A stretch of DNA of 64,000 nt. It comes from Psilocybe azurescens. Its lineage: Eukaryota > Basidiomycota > Agaricomycetes > Agaricales > Agrocybaceae. Under the pieces are notes generated by a model. It searched no databases, had not been told where the DNA came from, and was given only the letters and a program-made list of their open reading frames with translations. Location of the stretch: the NCBI GenBank assembly GCA_023853785.1, contig JAJIRX010000567.1, positions 124,001 to 188,000 on the forward strand, in the 5' to 3' direction. The position numbers were made by a program, and so were the translations under genes. Positions 32,845 through 45,700 of this stretch are shown one piece after another (positions within the stretch are counted from its first letter, which is position 1; each line of letters opens with the position of its first letter).

Positions 32845-35800
32845 CTACTTGAAAAAGTCACTTCCCGGCCCCAGCTGGCTCTCCTCGCCTTCACTCTCTT
32901 CCTCCACACCACCCTCTCCAGCTACTCTCAACGACCCACCAGCCTGAACACCAAACGCAGATGCATTGGCAGAGGCAGGAGCAGAGCCTGCAGAAACCCC
33001 ACTATCCGCTCCATACCCCGACCCCGACCCCGAGCCACGCATATTCATCAAAAACTGGCTTTTCATATTCAGCTCCTGCGTGCTGGTCATCATCCTTTCC
33101 CGATGGGCAGCAGCGAGCGCGCCGCCGGCTGTGGCGAAGCCACTAGCACCACCACCACCACCAAGAGCAGCGGGACCGACGCCGAAGTCCAAGCCGCCTA
33201 TTCCCATTCCTCCTCCTCCTGAGGTAGACCGCCGATGCGCATGAAGATTAGCATTGAACCCTTGCGCGAGTCCCAATCCGTGCGTGTGCACACCCCTCCC
33301 AGGAGGACTCGTGGAGGTCGAAGTGTGTCCTGTGCCACTTCCTCGCCTCCCAGGAGGACTCGCCGACGTGTATCCTCCGCCAGACACACCGCCGCCCAGC
33401 CCCTCCAAAAGCGCCTCCTCATCCACATCCACATCCCTCGTTGAACTCGTCTTGAACGGGTCCAAATCCTCCTCCTCTTCTTCCTCCTGCTGCTGGTGTG
33501 TGGTTGCCATTCTCAAATTCGATATCGCACTCTGCGTCTGCGGAGGTCTTATGACATTAGTCGTGGTAGGCGTCCGCTCATCCTCGTCTTCATCACCCTC
33601 GGAATCAGACCCAACGCGATACGGTGAGATTGGGGCGCTCCTCTTTGTCTTCTTCACCTGCTTCGCACTAGCCTTCGGGTGCACAGGGACAGGGACGGGT
33701 GGCTGCCTGATCGGCCCTCCACCACCTCCCATGCCATCCTCCTCTTCCTCAGACTCCGTATCCTCCCGCCCACCAACACCAACACCAGCGCCAACGCCGC
33801 GCCCGACGTCAAACGTCGACCCCACCCCATCGCTCCTCCTTGTCGACAACGGCGAGCGCGGGATGATCGTCTCAGGCGGCCCCTGCCCCTGTACGTGCCT
33901 CGGGCGTTGCGGGTGGTTCAAGTTGCCCTTCCCTCGTTGATCATGATACACGGGCAAGACACTTCCCCGCGTGGTGCCTGCAGCACCAGCACCAGAGGAC
34001 TGCGGTTGCGGCTGAGCGCCGTATTCGAACGCGACGAACACCTCTTCCCGTCTCCGCACTCCCTCTGCTTTGTCGATGCAGTAGCACATGTACAGCGTGT
34101 CGGCCCTGTTTTGAAAAAAAAAAGTAAACGTTACATTAGCATTTGCACAGAGACAAAGAGAGACAGAATGAAGAAAAACAAAAAAGACTCACGTGTCCCT
34201 AACAACCCCCACGCAGAATAAGCCCACAATCGCCGTGACGCCTCCAGCGAGGAGCGCCGCGCCGAGCGCCTCATGCGGCGCGCCCAATGTATGCGCGACG
34301 AACAGGTACGTCAGAAGCGCGAATGGAAATGTAAGTGTTAGAGGCGAAATCGTCAATAACGCGAGCGGAGCTAGAAAGAATTAAGAATCAAAAAGCAAAA
34401 GCAAAATCGTCAGTATGGATTCGCAAAGCAAGAACATAAAGAAAAAGAAATACATACGTTCAGCGCCGAATCGCTTCTTCACAATCTGCGCCTGTCTCTC
34501 TCCCTCAGCCCTTCCCTGCCTCCTTCTCTGCCCATTCCCATTCCCCAACCCTTCATCCGCAACAACCCTCTCCCTTCCACTCCCAACCAAGCCCCTGCCC
34601 CTTCCCGCACCCTCCCAAAAGCCCACGCCCGTCAACCCAACATAAACCAACGCATATCCACTCACCCTCTCCGTCCTCGCCTCCAACCACGCTGATAGCC
34701 CCCTTACTCCAGGGACGACGTACATCGCCACGGGCATCGCGAGCGGCACCCACGGGATGCGGAGCAGGAGGGGTGGCAGGCGCTGAAGGAGGAGCGTGGT
34801 GAGCGTCAGTATGCGGATGCAAGTAAGAATGAGCGAGGCAAGAATTATAGAGCCCAGAGAGGGCCCAGTGGAGCGGGTTAGCGCGGCGTGCATCGTGTGT
34901 GTGGATGTTGGCGGCGGAGGGGGTAGTGTAGGACTGTTTGTTAACAGTAATTGAATCAGAATGAAAATCATATACGAGCAGATATGAGCAGAGAGAACGC
35001 ACTCAGCGAAATACCACGCGCCTACCACACTCGCACACGTCGTCCTCAACACACCTCTCGCGACTGCCCAGCTCCAGAACCACACGCCGAGCACACCCAC
35101 AATCGCCCAATTCGCCCACGCCCTTACATGCCATTCCATCCCTGACTTCCCGGCCCCGGACGTCGTATACCCAATAAGCAGCAGCCGAAACACCATCGTC
35201 ATAAACGGGATGCTGAGGATGAGCATCCCGATGAGCAGTGCGGGGGACAGGGCGAGGAGGAACGGGTTCGCCATGAGAATGTGCGTGGCGAGTGTTAGTG
35301 TTGAGGAGGTCATGTGTATCCGCTTTGGGAGGTAGAGCAGTCGTCTGGCGGTGAGAAGGCACAGAACCAGAGGAACTATCGAGAATAACCGTAATCTAAA
35401 AAAAAACAATCAGAAAAGACAAATACAACATAGCAGATACATACCCTACAGTCTCTCCCCAAGTCGGGACCTCGTCCCCATCCCACATAAAACTGCCCAC
35501 AAACGCCCAGACTGCACACACAAACAGCGTCGCCGGCACAAACACCTCCGTCACCGCCATAACCGGGCCCACAAACAATCTCAGCGCCCACACATGCGCA
35601 TACGCGGCCGCCGCGCTCACGAACGTCAATATCACCAGGATCGGGACCGTCCGCAGCATGATGGCGTACGGCAAGATGACGGCGGGCACTCCCGCAGGTC
35701 GATCGGTTGTGATGAGGAGGAGCAGGCAGAAGAACAGGCAGAGGCAGAGGAGGGAGAGGAACACGGAGATATATGCGGCGTCATGGTGTTTCCGCCGCTT

Positions 35801-36460
35801 GCGTGGGGTGTGCCGTGGGTCGGGGAGTGTGAACACGTCCAATGGGCGTGCGAGGCCATCCCGTGGAAGAAGTGAGTCGGTCAGAGATAGAGAGTGTGGC
35901 TCTGTGTTGCTGTATGTCTGAGGTATTGGTGGGTGGGCGGGTCCACGAGGAGAAGCAGCCACAAATAAATCCGGCGGGGGGCTCGAATCTGAATCCGAGT
36001 GGTTCGAAGGAGATTGTCTCCTAGGCGGAGACTGTGCCAAGTGTGCTAGCCACCCAGGCGGAGATGCCGGGCTCACAGACCGCGCAATGAGCGGGATACT
36101 CTGTTGGTGGTGCTGCTGCTGCCTGAATCCACCCGCACCACGACTCCTGCTCCCCACTCCTTCCTCAAAGTCCTCCTCTTCGTCCAGTCTCAGATACGGG
36201 TCCTCGTCGTCCTGCTCCACTCTCACTTTCGGAGCCTCGTCTCCCATAGACAACCCCAAATGCGGGTCGTCGAAATCATCCAGATCGCTATCGTGGGCTC
36301 CGCCGCGCCGGGAGCCTTCGTCATTGTCCGTCGTAAAAGAGAAGAACATCGGTTGTGATGTAGACCCCGACATCACAGTCGAGGTCGCACCCCGCTCTGG
36401 TTGGGGTTGCTGTCGAGTGAGATATTGCGAGGCATACGCTGCGAACGACGTTGCCGCCAT
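32845..36460 (-). CDS. Choline-transporter-like membrane protein (CTL/SLC44, PNS1-like)
   Basis: Exons 36460-35445, 35395-35003, 34933-34458, 34370-34193 and 34105-32845 total 3324 nt (1107 aa), all in phase. A disordered acidic N-terminus (about 225 residues) precedes the first membrane segment (AAYISVFLSLLCLCLFFCLL). Many hydrophobic segments follow, with the conserved TRSTGPSLGSIILASLI and the family's C-terminal ADTLYMCYCIDKAEG. A very long Gly/Ser/Pro/Glu-rich cytosolic tail of about 400 residues follows. CTL proteins are linked to choline or related substrate transport in animals; yeast Pns1 has no firmly known substrate. The unusual feature is the size: relatives are about 500-700 aa, and the excess is the disordered ends. 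Gene intact, in the same orientation as the monooxygenase downstream. Confidence 0.88.
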
Positions 36461-37199
36461 ACTATGAATGCGTTATGCCAGCACGTCTAGTAAACCTCTA
36501 AGTATCCAAAGAGAATAAAGAGATCCAGAGAGAATTGAGCTCTTGAGCTCGAGTAGTTGAGAAAAGCTGGAAAGGGAGCTGTTTAGAATTTGTAAACCAT
36601 TTACAACCTTGACTCAGGCGGAGGCGGGACCTGCACTGGACCGTTAGTAACGCCGCGTCACATGTGACACTCTTCTTCCAAACGGCTTAGCGTGACCTTG
36701 AAAACAGTTTGTTCCATGCTTGAATTGCCGAAAGACTACTGAACGTATTCGTATTGCCCATATCTACAGTATATGTTCCAGGATCTGTGCCAATAATAAG
36801 CAAATCAACAAAAGTGAGTAGAGCGATATCCTGTCGGTGATTGCCGATATTTAAGACTAAGACTAGACCCCATTTCTACGTCGCCCGCTTTTTACTCTTC
36901 TACCGTTTCGTCGTATCTGGAAACGCTGACATTCCAAAGTGGCTGGAAATTCTTCTGTATACTTGTCTCTGTTTTGACTCTTTCTGGTTGCTACGAGAGG
37001 AATGCAAAGTATCTTTCCATCTCAAACCCAGCCACTGTCGACGTCCGCGATGCGGCTTGCATGTCAATCGGGACAACCAGAGGCGACACCTTTTGCTCGA
37101 AACTAGATCTGGGAGCTGGCGATGGATGCTCGTTTGAATACCCGTTCATTGTGAGTATTTCGGCGCATGATTCTCATCTAAGCTCCCATGCCGTAGTCC
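36461..37199. other. Upstream region of the transporter gene, grading into repeat array
   Basis: No coding exon. The first few hundred bases should hold the transporter promoter, though no clear TATA box was seen. From about 36840 the sequence resembles the degenerate repeat unit that follows. Confidence 0.4.
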
Positions 37200-38330
37200 T
37201 CGAATGAATCGTTGGTCGTTATTGGTCAGCCGATGAACGTGTACTGCACGACTTATGGCTCCGGGACGTGAAGGCGCTCTTCTCGCGAAACCAAAAACAC
37301 GCAAATTTCAAGACCACTGGCTTTCTTCCGGCAATAAACTATGCGTCGGAGTTGCCACCCTTTGGCTGAAGCTATATTCTTGGGGCTTGTGATGGATATT
37401 CGTCGATCGGACTACTACCCGCCCACTATATACGTCCAAAAACGACTACATATATGCCCCCGAAAACAACTATACGCGTCCGAAAATTCCAAAATCGCTG
37501 GTCGTCACTGGTCAGCCGATCAACACGTACTGCAGTGTCGATAGCTGTGTTCGCAAAACCAAACTATAATTCAATATTCAATGAACGCAAATCACGCATA
37601 TATTACCTTAACACAAATGGCTTTCTTCCCTTAATAAACTATTCATCGGAGCCGACACTTTTACTTGAAGCCACATCCTCGGAGATTTCTGTCGGTATAT
37701 GCATCGTAGAATATGGTTCCCGTTTCCTCTCTCCTGTCTTCTGTTTCTCGAAATCGTCAGTTGTCACTGGTTAGCCGATCAACGCGTCCTGCAGTGCTCA
37801 TGGCTCCGATATAAAGGCGCTTCAATTACTCGCAAAACATACCAACGCCGACCTTCCGAAGTTCTAGAAACTTCTTAATTTATCTGCTCGCGTCTGTAAT
37901 CATTTTGTCTCTCATTAGGCTTCCAGAGGATTCAAAGCTCTTTCCCACAAACCCAACCTTGCGATTACCGATGTCGACGTCCGCAACGCAGTCTGAAGGT
38001 CAATTAGGCCAATTGGTGCCCGAAACGTCTTGCTTGAAGCCACATTCCTTGAGATTGCGATAAATACTCGTCCAAATTCTTGTTCGCTATATGTGTTGGG
38101 CAACAACAAGAACGTGGCTATCATTTCTCTCTCTCGTCTTCTGTTTCTCGAAATCATCACTGGTCAGCCGATCAATGCGTACTGTAACGCTCATGGCTCC
38201 GATCCAGAGGTGAAGGTGCCTCTACTCGCAAAACGTATGTCCATCGATACTCGGTGGACGCAAATCAGGCAAACCTTAAAAAAAACGATTGGCTTTTTTC
38301 CACCAATAAGACTTTTGCCGGCGGATTCAC
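37200..38330 (+). repeat. Degenerate tandem repeat array, about four copies
   Basis: A core like CACTGGTCAGCCGATCAACG followed by TACTGCAG recurs near 37221, 37506, 37764 and 38157. Each is followed, with variation, by a CTCATGGCTCCGAT-like segment, a GGCGCTT and CTCGCAAAAC. Between cores, CTTGAAGCCACAT, TTCTGTTTCTCGAAATC and CTTTCTTCC-AATAAACTA segments also repeat. Spacing is irregular (about 260-390 bases). In one frame the cores read TGQPINAYCNAHGSD, so the array may be decayed copies of a protein-coding unit, but stops are frequent and I recognise no family. Confidence 0.55.
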
Positions 38331-41300
38331 AATTCATCCACAGCGTCATGATTTGACATGTTCGACATCTCTTCGGCCCAACTCTCCACATCCGAGCTAG
38401 AACGTTCTCGTTTTCCATCGCCCACTTACTCGCATTACCAATGCCTCTCTCCCAGTGGCAATAGGCACAGAGCAAGCAATCGAGCAGCTCGATTCCTTTG
38501 AACTGATTCATCAGGAATTGATATGGCTATGACATGAAGCTTGACGTACCGGATGCGAACTTGCCCCCACAATTCATTCTGTATTCCTTCCATCCACCTG
38601 ATGCCGAGATATGCGGCCTGCTCCTCAAAAAAGAGCACTGTACAGAAAACACTCAAGTGACCTGGCGCCCTTTGTACGGACTCCTGCCTGTATTCAAAAC
38701 CAAGACAAAATACCTGACTTGAACTCAGGGACCCGTAGACGTCAAGCTCTGTCAAGCTCTGTCAAGCTGTTCAAATTTCACGCAACGTTCACGACAACGA
38801 CAACAATCCGAGTCACGCGTCTTTCGCAAACAAGAATCCCGAAGTGCGAGATTATTCACAGTAAGAAGAATGCGCACCTCCAAAAATCTTGCATTACGAG
38901 ATTATTTCACGAAAGGAAGAACACGCGCCTCCAAAAAGTCCAGGGGGCCACCCACTATCTCCGTAATTCATAGATCGGTTGTCTGCTCAGGCTCCATCCA
39001 CTGCCCGCCACCCATACGACGTGTACATATCGATGATCGCTCGTCGGTAATTTAAAGTCGGGGAGATATCGAGTTAAGGCACGTATGTCCAAGCTGCAAG
39101 GGTTCCGGCATTCACTTGTCCCTTCTTCCCAATATAGATAAATTCATCTTTTTTTTCGAATTGCGACGTAACACTTAGTTCCACTGCGCTCAGGCTCCGA
39201 CCACACTCTGCCAGTTTGTTACTTTTTGTTGTTGAATTTCAGCCATGATCATGATCACGAGTGCCAAATCTTAATCCCCTCGGATGGAAGACGAAATTTC
39301 AGGAATGCGTTTAACTAAATATGTACATATATACAGGGCTGAAGATGGCACAAGGGCGCTTACCCTTAATATCGACCAAGTATCGAATTCCAAGAGTCAA
39401 GCACGCGGGGTAAATCAAGTTGGTTCGTGTCCCTATTTTTCAACTTCAAGATTGATTTACGTTTGATTTCAGGTCATGTCATAGCTTCTGGACTCCATGA
39501 CGGCATCATCATCACGTCGCGTCGCCCCTCTTCCTTCGACAGAATCTTCCGCGATTTTGACGGGTCTCACATCCGCTTGTTGAGCGCGTCCAACCCCCTG
39601 AGGGGTACGTAAGTTCTTGGTTATGTTGTTAAACCGTGCTGACAGCGCCTAGAGCGCGATTCTGAGGAAGGACTGTTAGAACTCGGAGGTCATCGTCTCG
39701 GGAGTCAGAAGACCAATGAGTTTATCAGTGCTTATTCTCATCATCATCATCATCATTCCTGAAGCGGATGCGCCTCGTGATATCAGAAAGTTAGTTCAAT
39801 TAACCTGGTGCGGTAATTCTATCCAAGTTCCAACAAAGGAAAGAGGGAGCTGAAAAGTTGGTACCGCAGTATTTCTTTATGTTAGCACTCGCACGAAAGC
39901 GTCGGGGATGGCTATCATTCGCGATCATGAAACCTTTTAGTATTGTGTGCGCATGCACAGGCAGCTTCAACATAACTTACTGGGTTAGCTCCCCGCTGGT
40001 GAGGCACAATTTTTGACATGTGCTTGTATAAAGGGTGTTCTACGCCCAGTAAGTACCAACTCCTCCCATAATCCGGACTCTAGCCTATCTACGATCATTT
40101 GCATCAACAGTTCAAGCTTTCTCCAGTATCAGTTAAAAACACTTCCCACCGAAACGACGCTAAACCATATTCTGTGAATGGAAATCACGAACTCTTTGAA
40201 CATCCTTGGAAATCCGTTGCTCTAGATCTATTCCGTTAAATTTAATAACGTCTTTGATCCTTCATCACAGATCACGGCTTCTTACGAGCGATGTGGGGAG
40301 ATTCTGAGGCCCAACACAGCCGCATTATCAATTCCGTTACCTCGACGGTTCCGATATCCACGCCGAAACTATCGCATTTATCAGCGGACTGCATGTGATG
40401 GTTAATCATAAATGTTCGATTGAGCTCCTAGTAGTACGTCAACAACAACATAACAAATCACTTTCATTTGCTTTACTAAACTGCTACTAGTCTATGAGCA
40501 TCCTCAACATGAACAATCGCCGCGGCAGAAAGCAAATCAAAGCTAACGAGTCGGTTCATATTAACTGTCTCTCCTTCCGACCCTCAGGCCTCACTCATTC
40601 ATCGTCTCGTAAGGACCCTGCACCCCAAGAAGCAATATACTTGTTCTACTTATAAAGTAAACTTGGCTCTTTCCCCCGCACTTTTCGAAAGGGGGTACAT
40701 ATTTATACTGATCGGAGCCCTTAGAGCAATACCATTCTATCAAATCATTTCAAGGTCGTTTTAGCGTCAACTTCAACAGGTCAACTCTAGGTATGGCCAA
40801 AATTGTGATATGTTTCTCAAGTAAACTTTCACTAATCATCATCATCGTCGAATTCTTTCTTTCCGCAATTCATTATTTAACGAAGTTTACGTCCGGCGAA
40901 CACCACGATCCGTGTCTAAAATAAGTATGCATAGAAGAGGATTTTCTTGCATCCGTGCATGTATGTAATCTCGGAACAAGAGAAGCTGGATGATTTTCGA
41001 GTGTAAGGAGAGAAGAACTTGACTAAAAAGGAATGGCCGTTATATGCCATCTTCACGTCTATGTGTATTCAAATGCTCATATTTGAGCCTTTTCTAACAT
41101 GCATTGACAGCTTCCCAGCTACATTTGAATGTCTTGCTATGTAAAGTTGCTCCAAACCTGACTGTTGAAAATATCCAACCTAACTCTTATCGAAAGCGCA
41201 AAGAACGGATGTTCCCACGGAGCAGCATATGAATAATCTACCTATTGTAAGCTGCTCCCCCATACTTTATGTCGTTTGTCATCGGACATAGAGACGACAT

Positions 41301-42480
41301 CGGGATGTCAGTCAGCCTTGCAGTCAGCAATCGGCGTTCCTGCCACACAAGCTATCGTGCTAGATGTCCTTGCCGCTTCAAAATATCGCTGTCCTCCCAC
41401 CTTGGGTTGTGAACGGATCGACCATCGATGTGAGCTGAATGCAGACGATCCAAGCCGATGCAGTCCTTCCGACTATTGCATTACAGAAGAACGACTCCGC
41501 ATCCGCAGGGTTGGTTGTGCTGATAATGACTTTTCAAGTACAATTAAGACTTTGTGGCGACGTGGCACCCAAACCAAGGTCTGCGCAATGGAATACGTGT
41601 CGCGTATGTGCTCTCCTGACGAGTTCCATCAACGGTAACACCTCCAATTGTAAGCCTGTATTCCCACCGCTGTTGGCTAGAAAGACTGCGATACGCTGTT
41701 CGAATAAAACTCGCTGCCTTGGCAGACATGCCCAAAATAGCCATCCTCCGAACTTTCACCTGCGGACTCAAACCACGTTCCGGGATTAATGCCTGCTAGA
41801 AAGCATGTCTGGGCAGGCGTCTGTGCATTGGATTGGCCTGTATATGTGCCGCGGGGAATTCGTGTATCCTTTGAGCCGGCGTCAAATGACGACTGTGAGA
41901 CCGGGAACACAGGTAGCGAGTGATACCCAGTCAAGCGCATGACCATGTCAATTGCCCAAGACATGCCGTCCGCTGCAGTAGGGTGGCGAATCCCTTGAGC
42001 CCCCTAAGTTCCTCGTTTCTGGTTTACAACTTCTAGGATTCCAGAAACTACGTTCAAGAACGCGATTGTGGTACAAATGCGGGTTTATAGCGTCATGAAC
42101 GGTGTCCGGCGGAGTGACTAGAGATAAGCCGAAAGTTCACTTTCCTCTAGCAACGTCCCAGTGGGTTTAATAAACCTCTGCATGAAGACTTTTAGTTCAG
42201 TTCAGAGTATAGCTCGTTGATAGGCTACAGCTGTATTCCAGAACCATGAGGATGAGACACACAATTGAGCTTTGTGAGGGCCACTGGTTTAGATAGAGTT
42301 GTATTCTTAGCCCCGCAGTCGCCGCAAGCGTGATCGTCGACAAGCCGCTCTGCGGATTTTGAATGAGGCTTCCAAGAAATCATAGAGAAGATGTGGCGGT
42401 TGAGTTGGCGGTCTATAATTAGAGCATCACCTGTGGATCGACGGTAGCATCAACACCATTGCAGTTCATGGACGGACGAG
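38331..42480. other. Gene-poor stretch
   Basis: About 4.1 kb without a convincing gene. Short frames exist in all phases with no splice-linked continuity. Only minor simple repeats were noted (GTCAAGCTCT copies near 38740; a CAT run near 39738). Confidence 0.45.
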
Positions 42481-42720
42481 CTACCCAACGAGACCAGCTG
42501 AAAGGACATAGTAGGCACTGAGAAGAAAAAGAGTAACGAGCACAATGTCTGATGAAGAGAGGTAGGTGGGGTGGGTGCCGAACAGCTGAGGCTGATTGTA
42601 AATGAATTGAGGTCCGCACGCGTCAGAGTCGTCATTGACATCCGCGTTTCCCTCAGACACATGCGTGAATGGCAAACAACGCATGAAATCCTGGGTACAC
42701 GCCGCCCAAACTGTTGGGAC
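42481..42720 (-). CDS. Possible last exon of a membrane-anchored protein (doubtful)
   Basis: After a good acceptor (GTCCCAACAG, read on the minus strand) a frame of about 79 codons opens with gene-like codon use and ends in a stop at 42481. It has three cysteines, a hydrophilic middle (EGNADVNDDSDACGPQF) and a C-terminal hydrophobic segment (DIVLVTLFLLSAYYVLSAG) that could be a membrane anchor or GPI signal. No upstream exon could be linked with confidence, so it may be a relic or chance. Confidence 0.25.
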   Translation of the reverse strand, partial: VPTVWAACTQDFMRCLPFTHVSEGNADVNDDSDACGPQFIYNQPQLFGTHPTYLSSSDIVLVTLFLLSAYYVLSAGLVG

Positions 42721-45700
42721 ACAGATAAGATGGTCTCAGGTGATTAGCACGTATATGCGCAGTCAAGCCGACAAGACCACCACATAGTCCCGAAGCTTTC
42801 AATTTCAAGCGTTGCCATCGTTAGACGTACGTAGCCAACATTTGGCGCGTGCAAATCTGCCTTGTGATGCCAGCGAATACACACCGGGAAGTGACGGAAA
42901 GAAAATCATGAAAGGTAGACTGAGAATAGAAGCTGAAAGGATGTGGTTATGCCTTTATTAAGTGCATGTCCCGAGACTTTCGCAAGGTAGCAATGAAGAA
43001 AGAGCAGACTCGGAGATTCATGACTGGCTACTGAGTAGAAAAGATTTATGAACCAGTTTGTCTGGCCGTTTTAGGAAGTCGGGGTAAAATGAACCGGGCT
43101 CGGCTCATCTTAGACTCATTAAGCGGCGTAATTAGCCATAAACGGAAGTGCGGTGTCGTCCCCGATCCCGACGTTCTTGCTCTCTGACTCCGTCAATATG
43201 ACTCATCGAGCACCTCAGGCTGCCTTATGGGACGGAAGCCTACGGAAGCTGAGCGGCAAGAGGGCCGCGCAAACTCTTTGCAATTCTTTTTGTACACGAG
43301 TCTAAGCTCATCTATCCGTAAATCGACTGCTCTTAGACACTCTAGTCATGGTCATTAACCAGGATCAGGATCCGTATCACCTGATCCGTGTCGTCACACG
43401 GCGAAAGGATGAATTCCCATACGCAATTTCCTTGCTTTGCATTCTCGGATACACACAAGCTACAAAAGTGGCACGAGGGTAATGGCGGACTACGACGGCA
43501 TTGATGACGCAGCGTTCAAATTGAAATCATAGAATAGCCAGGTACAACTTTGATCATTTCTCATCACCTTATCTAAATGACCTTGTCATTATAGAGTACA
43601 GAACCAGCCTGAGTTACTTTTCAGCGGTATCTATCTCCCTAAGCTCCGGTCACGAAAGGCTCACTGCTTAATCCGACGAATTGCAAGGGAACTTGAGCTA
43701 GGTATATGGCATCTACGTGTTACTGTCGCACTTCCCATTATACGACTTGCTTCACGCGATAATGGGCTTTGGGAAGCACATTAACAGCGGTTCTTCCCTC
43801 ATACTAATATTTGCATGAGCAGCCACGACATCACGATCGACTCGGTTTCCGACGAATGGTGTTTATTGGATAAATGCAAGTAGATGTCGCGCCATATTTC
43901 ATTGAGTTAATGGCATGATTTATGGATTATTTTACTTGTGACCTTTGTGAAATTGACTGGCTGAAGCTGGTTGATATTTCCCAATAGCTTTTATCTCCTA
44001 CACACTTAGAAAGTACTCGAAAACCACGACCACTTGATTTCGAGTGTCAGACAGAGATCGGCAAATCAATGGTGAGTAGCCGAACAGCCAATCATCGATT
44101 CGTGCCTGATCCAATTTGGACAAATTTAGACGCCGTGACAGGAAGTTCATCGCATATATTATAACGATACACAACCTGACGCCCAGATATGAAATTTTGA
44201 GAATAAATTCTTATAAAATCGAGGTACGAACGATTAGAAAGTGAAAATTCCTTACATAAAGTTCCAAGAGTGGAGTGTAGTTCATATCAAGGCCATACCT
44301 GTTACCGGTGGTATGCAAGGAGCGCAAATTTAATCCGTTAATGAGAAATAGGCAAATCATAGTTTCATGGTACGAGCCAATACAGGTTAGTATTCTGAAA
44401 GATGGTAAGAAGTACAAAGGGCTAAATCTCGCAGTCTTCTTTATTCCTACCGGTGCATATTAATCTTGTGATCGATTTAGACAGTGAGTCTGTGTCACTG
44501 TTTGGTCAGTGTGGGCGCTGAGAGTTTTTAGTGATGCGATCAATAACTTGCAGGGTAGCACTAGCCGAAGCGTTGAAACGAGAGGCGGTCGCACACCGAG
44601 ATTCTCGACACCTTTGTGATAATTGATGCTGCTTCGAGAGCAATGGAATATCTTAACTGTTTGACTGTTAACGAGTATGCGAACATGCCTACATGGTACT
44701 TCTTACAAAAAATACAGGGAAGAGACGTGCAACTCCGAGGCCGGTATACTTTGTCCGCCGGTCATCCCGACTTCAAAGTGCCGTCGTGACCTGCTAGTTC
44801 GAAACACGCCGAAGACCATGGACATAGCTGGGTTCATAGAGTCTGGCAACCGACTGTGTACCTGCCTGATCAACGACTTCGCTCATTGCTCGAAGCCTTC
44901 AGTTTTAATCATTGGCTTAAGACTTTTCAATATAATTTTACATGCCCAAACAAGCCAAGCGTGGCTGTGAGCTATAAAGGCCGAGTTCTAACGCGTTCCG
45001 AATCCAAGCCTATGCAAGCGCGTTCCTGTCCAGGTTATCACACGCCTCTAGCTACCTGTAATGTCGATGACTGCGTACCTTCAACGCGACACGCGTTCCA
45101 GAACCAGAGTCAATTTAAATTATGGTGGCCACCGGCAGGGAGATATATGGCCTCAGTCTTGTCAAATGGTCGGAGGGGCATAACAGTTGCACAACAGGAT
45201 CACTTTCTACGATTAATATTTAACCAGGATCACACGAATGTAAACCGCCATCGTATGCTTAGCAGACATAATTCAAGTTGTTATCTTTTACGGATTTATT
45301 GTATGCATGCGCTTGTCGCCGCTGAGACACTGTCGACATTTTCAAAGGATAATAGCAATTTGAGATAAAAATGGCACATCCTTCAGATAGAATACACAAT
45401 CTGCGGTCGTGCGTGGCTTCTTGCTGACGCCGATATGTGCTAACTTGACCACAAAGCAAGAAATTGGCACAGTGAATATGTAGACTGATGCAATTCGTAA
45501 ATACAAAATACCCTTGCATACCTTCACACATCCGTGATGAATTTCTTTAGACCTAGATTGGTCGGTCATTATCGTCGATCACTACATCATCATTGAACGG
45601 AATCAATCTTTGTGTTCTGAGGCAACAGCTTGCAACAGCATACTGTGGAGATTCCGAATCCAGGTGCCGCAACTCGCTAGCATATGTGAACTAATAAACG

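Noticed and set aside
31763..32912. Long minus-strand frames up to 281 codons next to the transporter gene
   Set aside because: Composition is Phe/Leu/Ser-rich from pyrimidine runs, typical of a 3' flank; the true transporter stop at 32845 lies inside one of them.
38709..38775. Possible tRNA-like sequence and short GTCAAGCTCT repeats
   Set aside because: No acceptor-stem pairing or A/B box pair could be assembled; only a three-copy simple repeat remains.
42310..42383. Basic short peptide PRSRRKRDRRQAALRILNEAS that resembles a bZIP basic region
   Set aside because: Only about 24 codons, no linked exons and no leucine zipper follows.
44856..45368. Plus-strand frame of 170 codons
   Set aside because: Longest frame in the gene-poor region but no recognisable motif, no splice sites and overlapping open frames in other phases; length alone is not enough.
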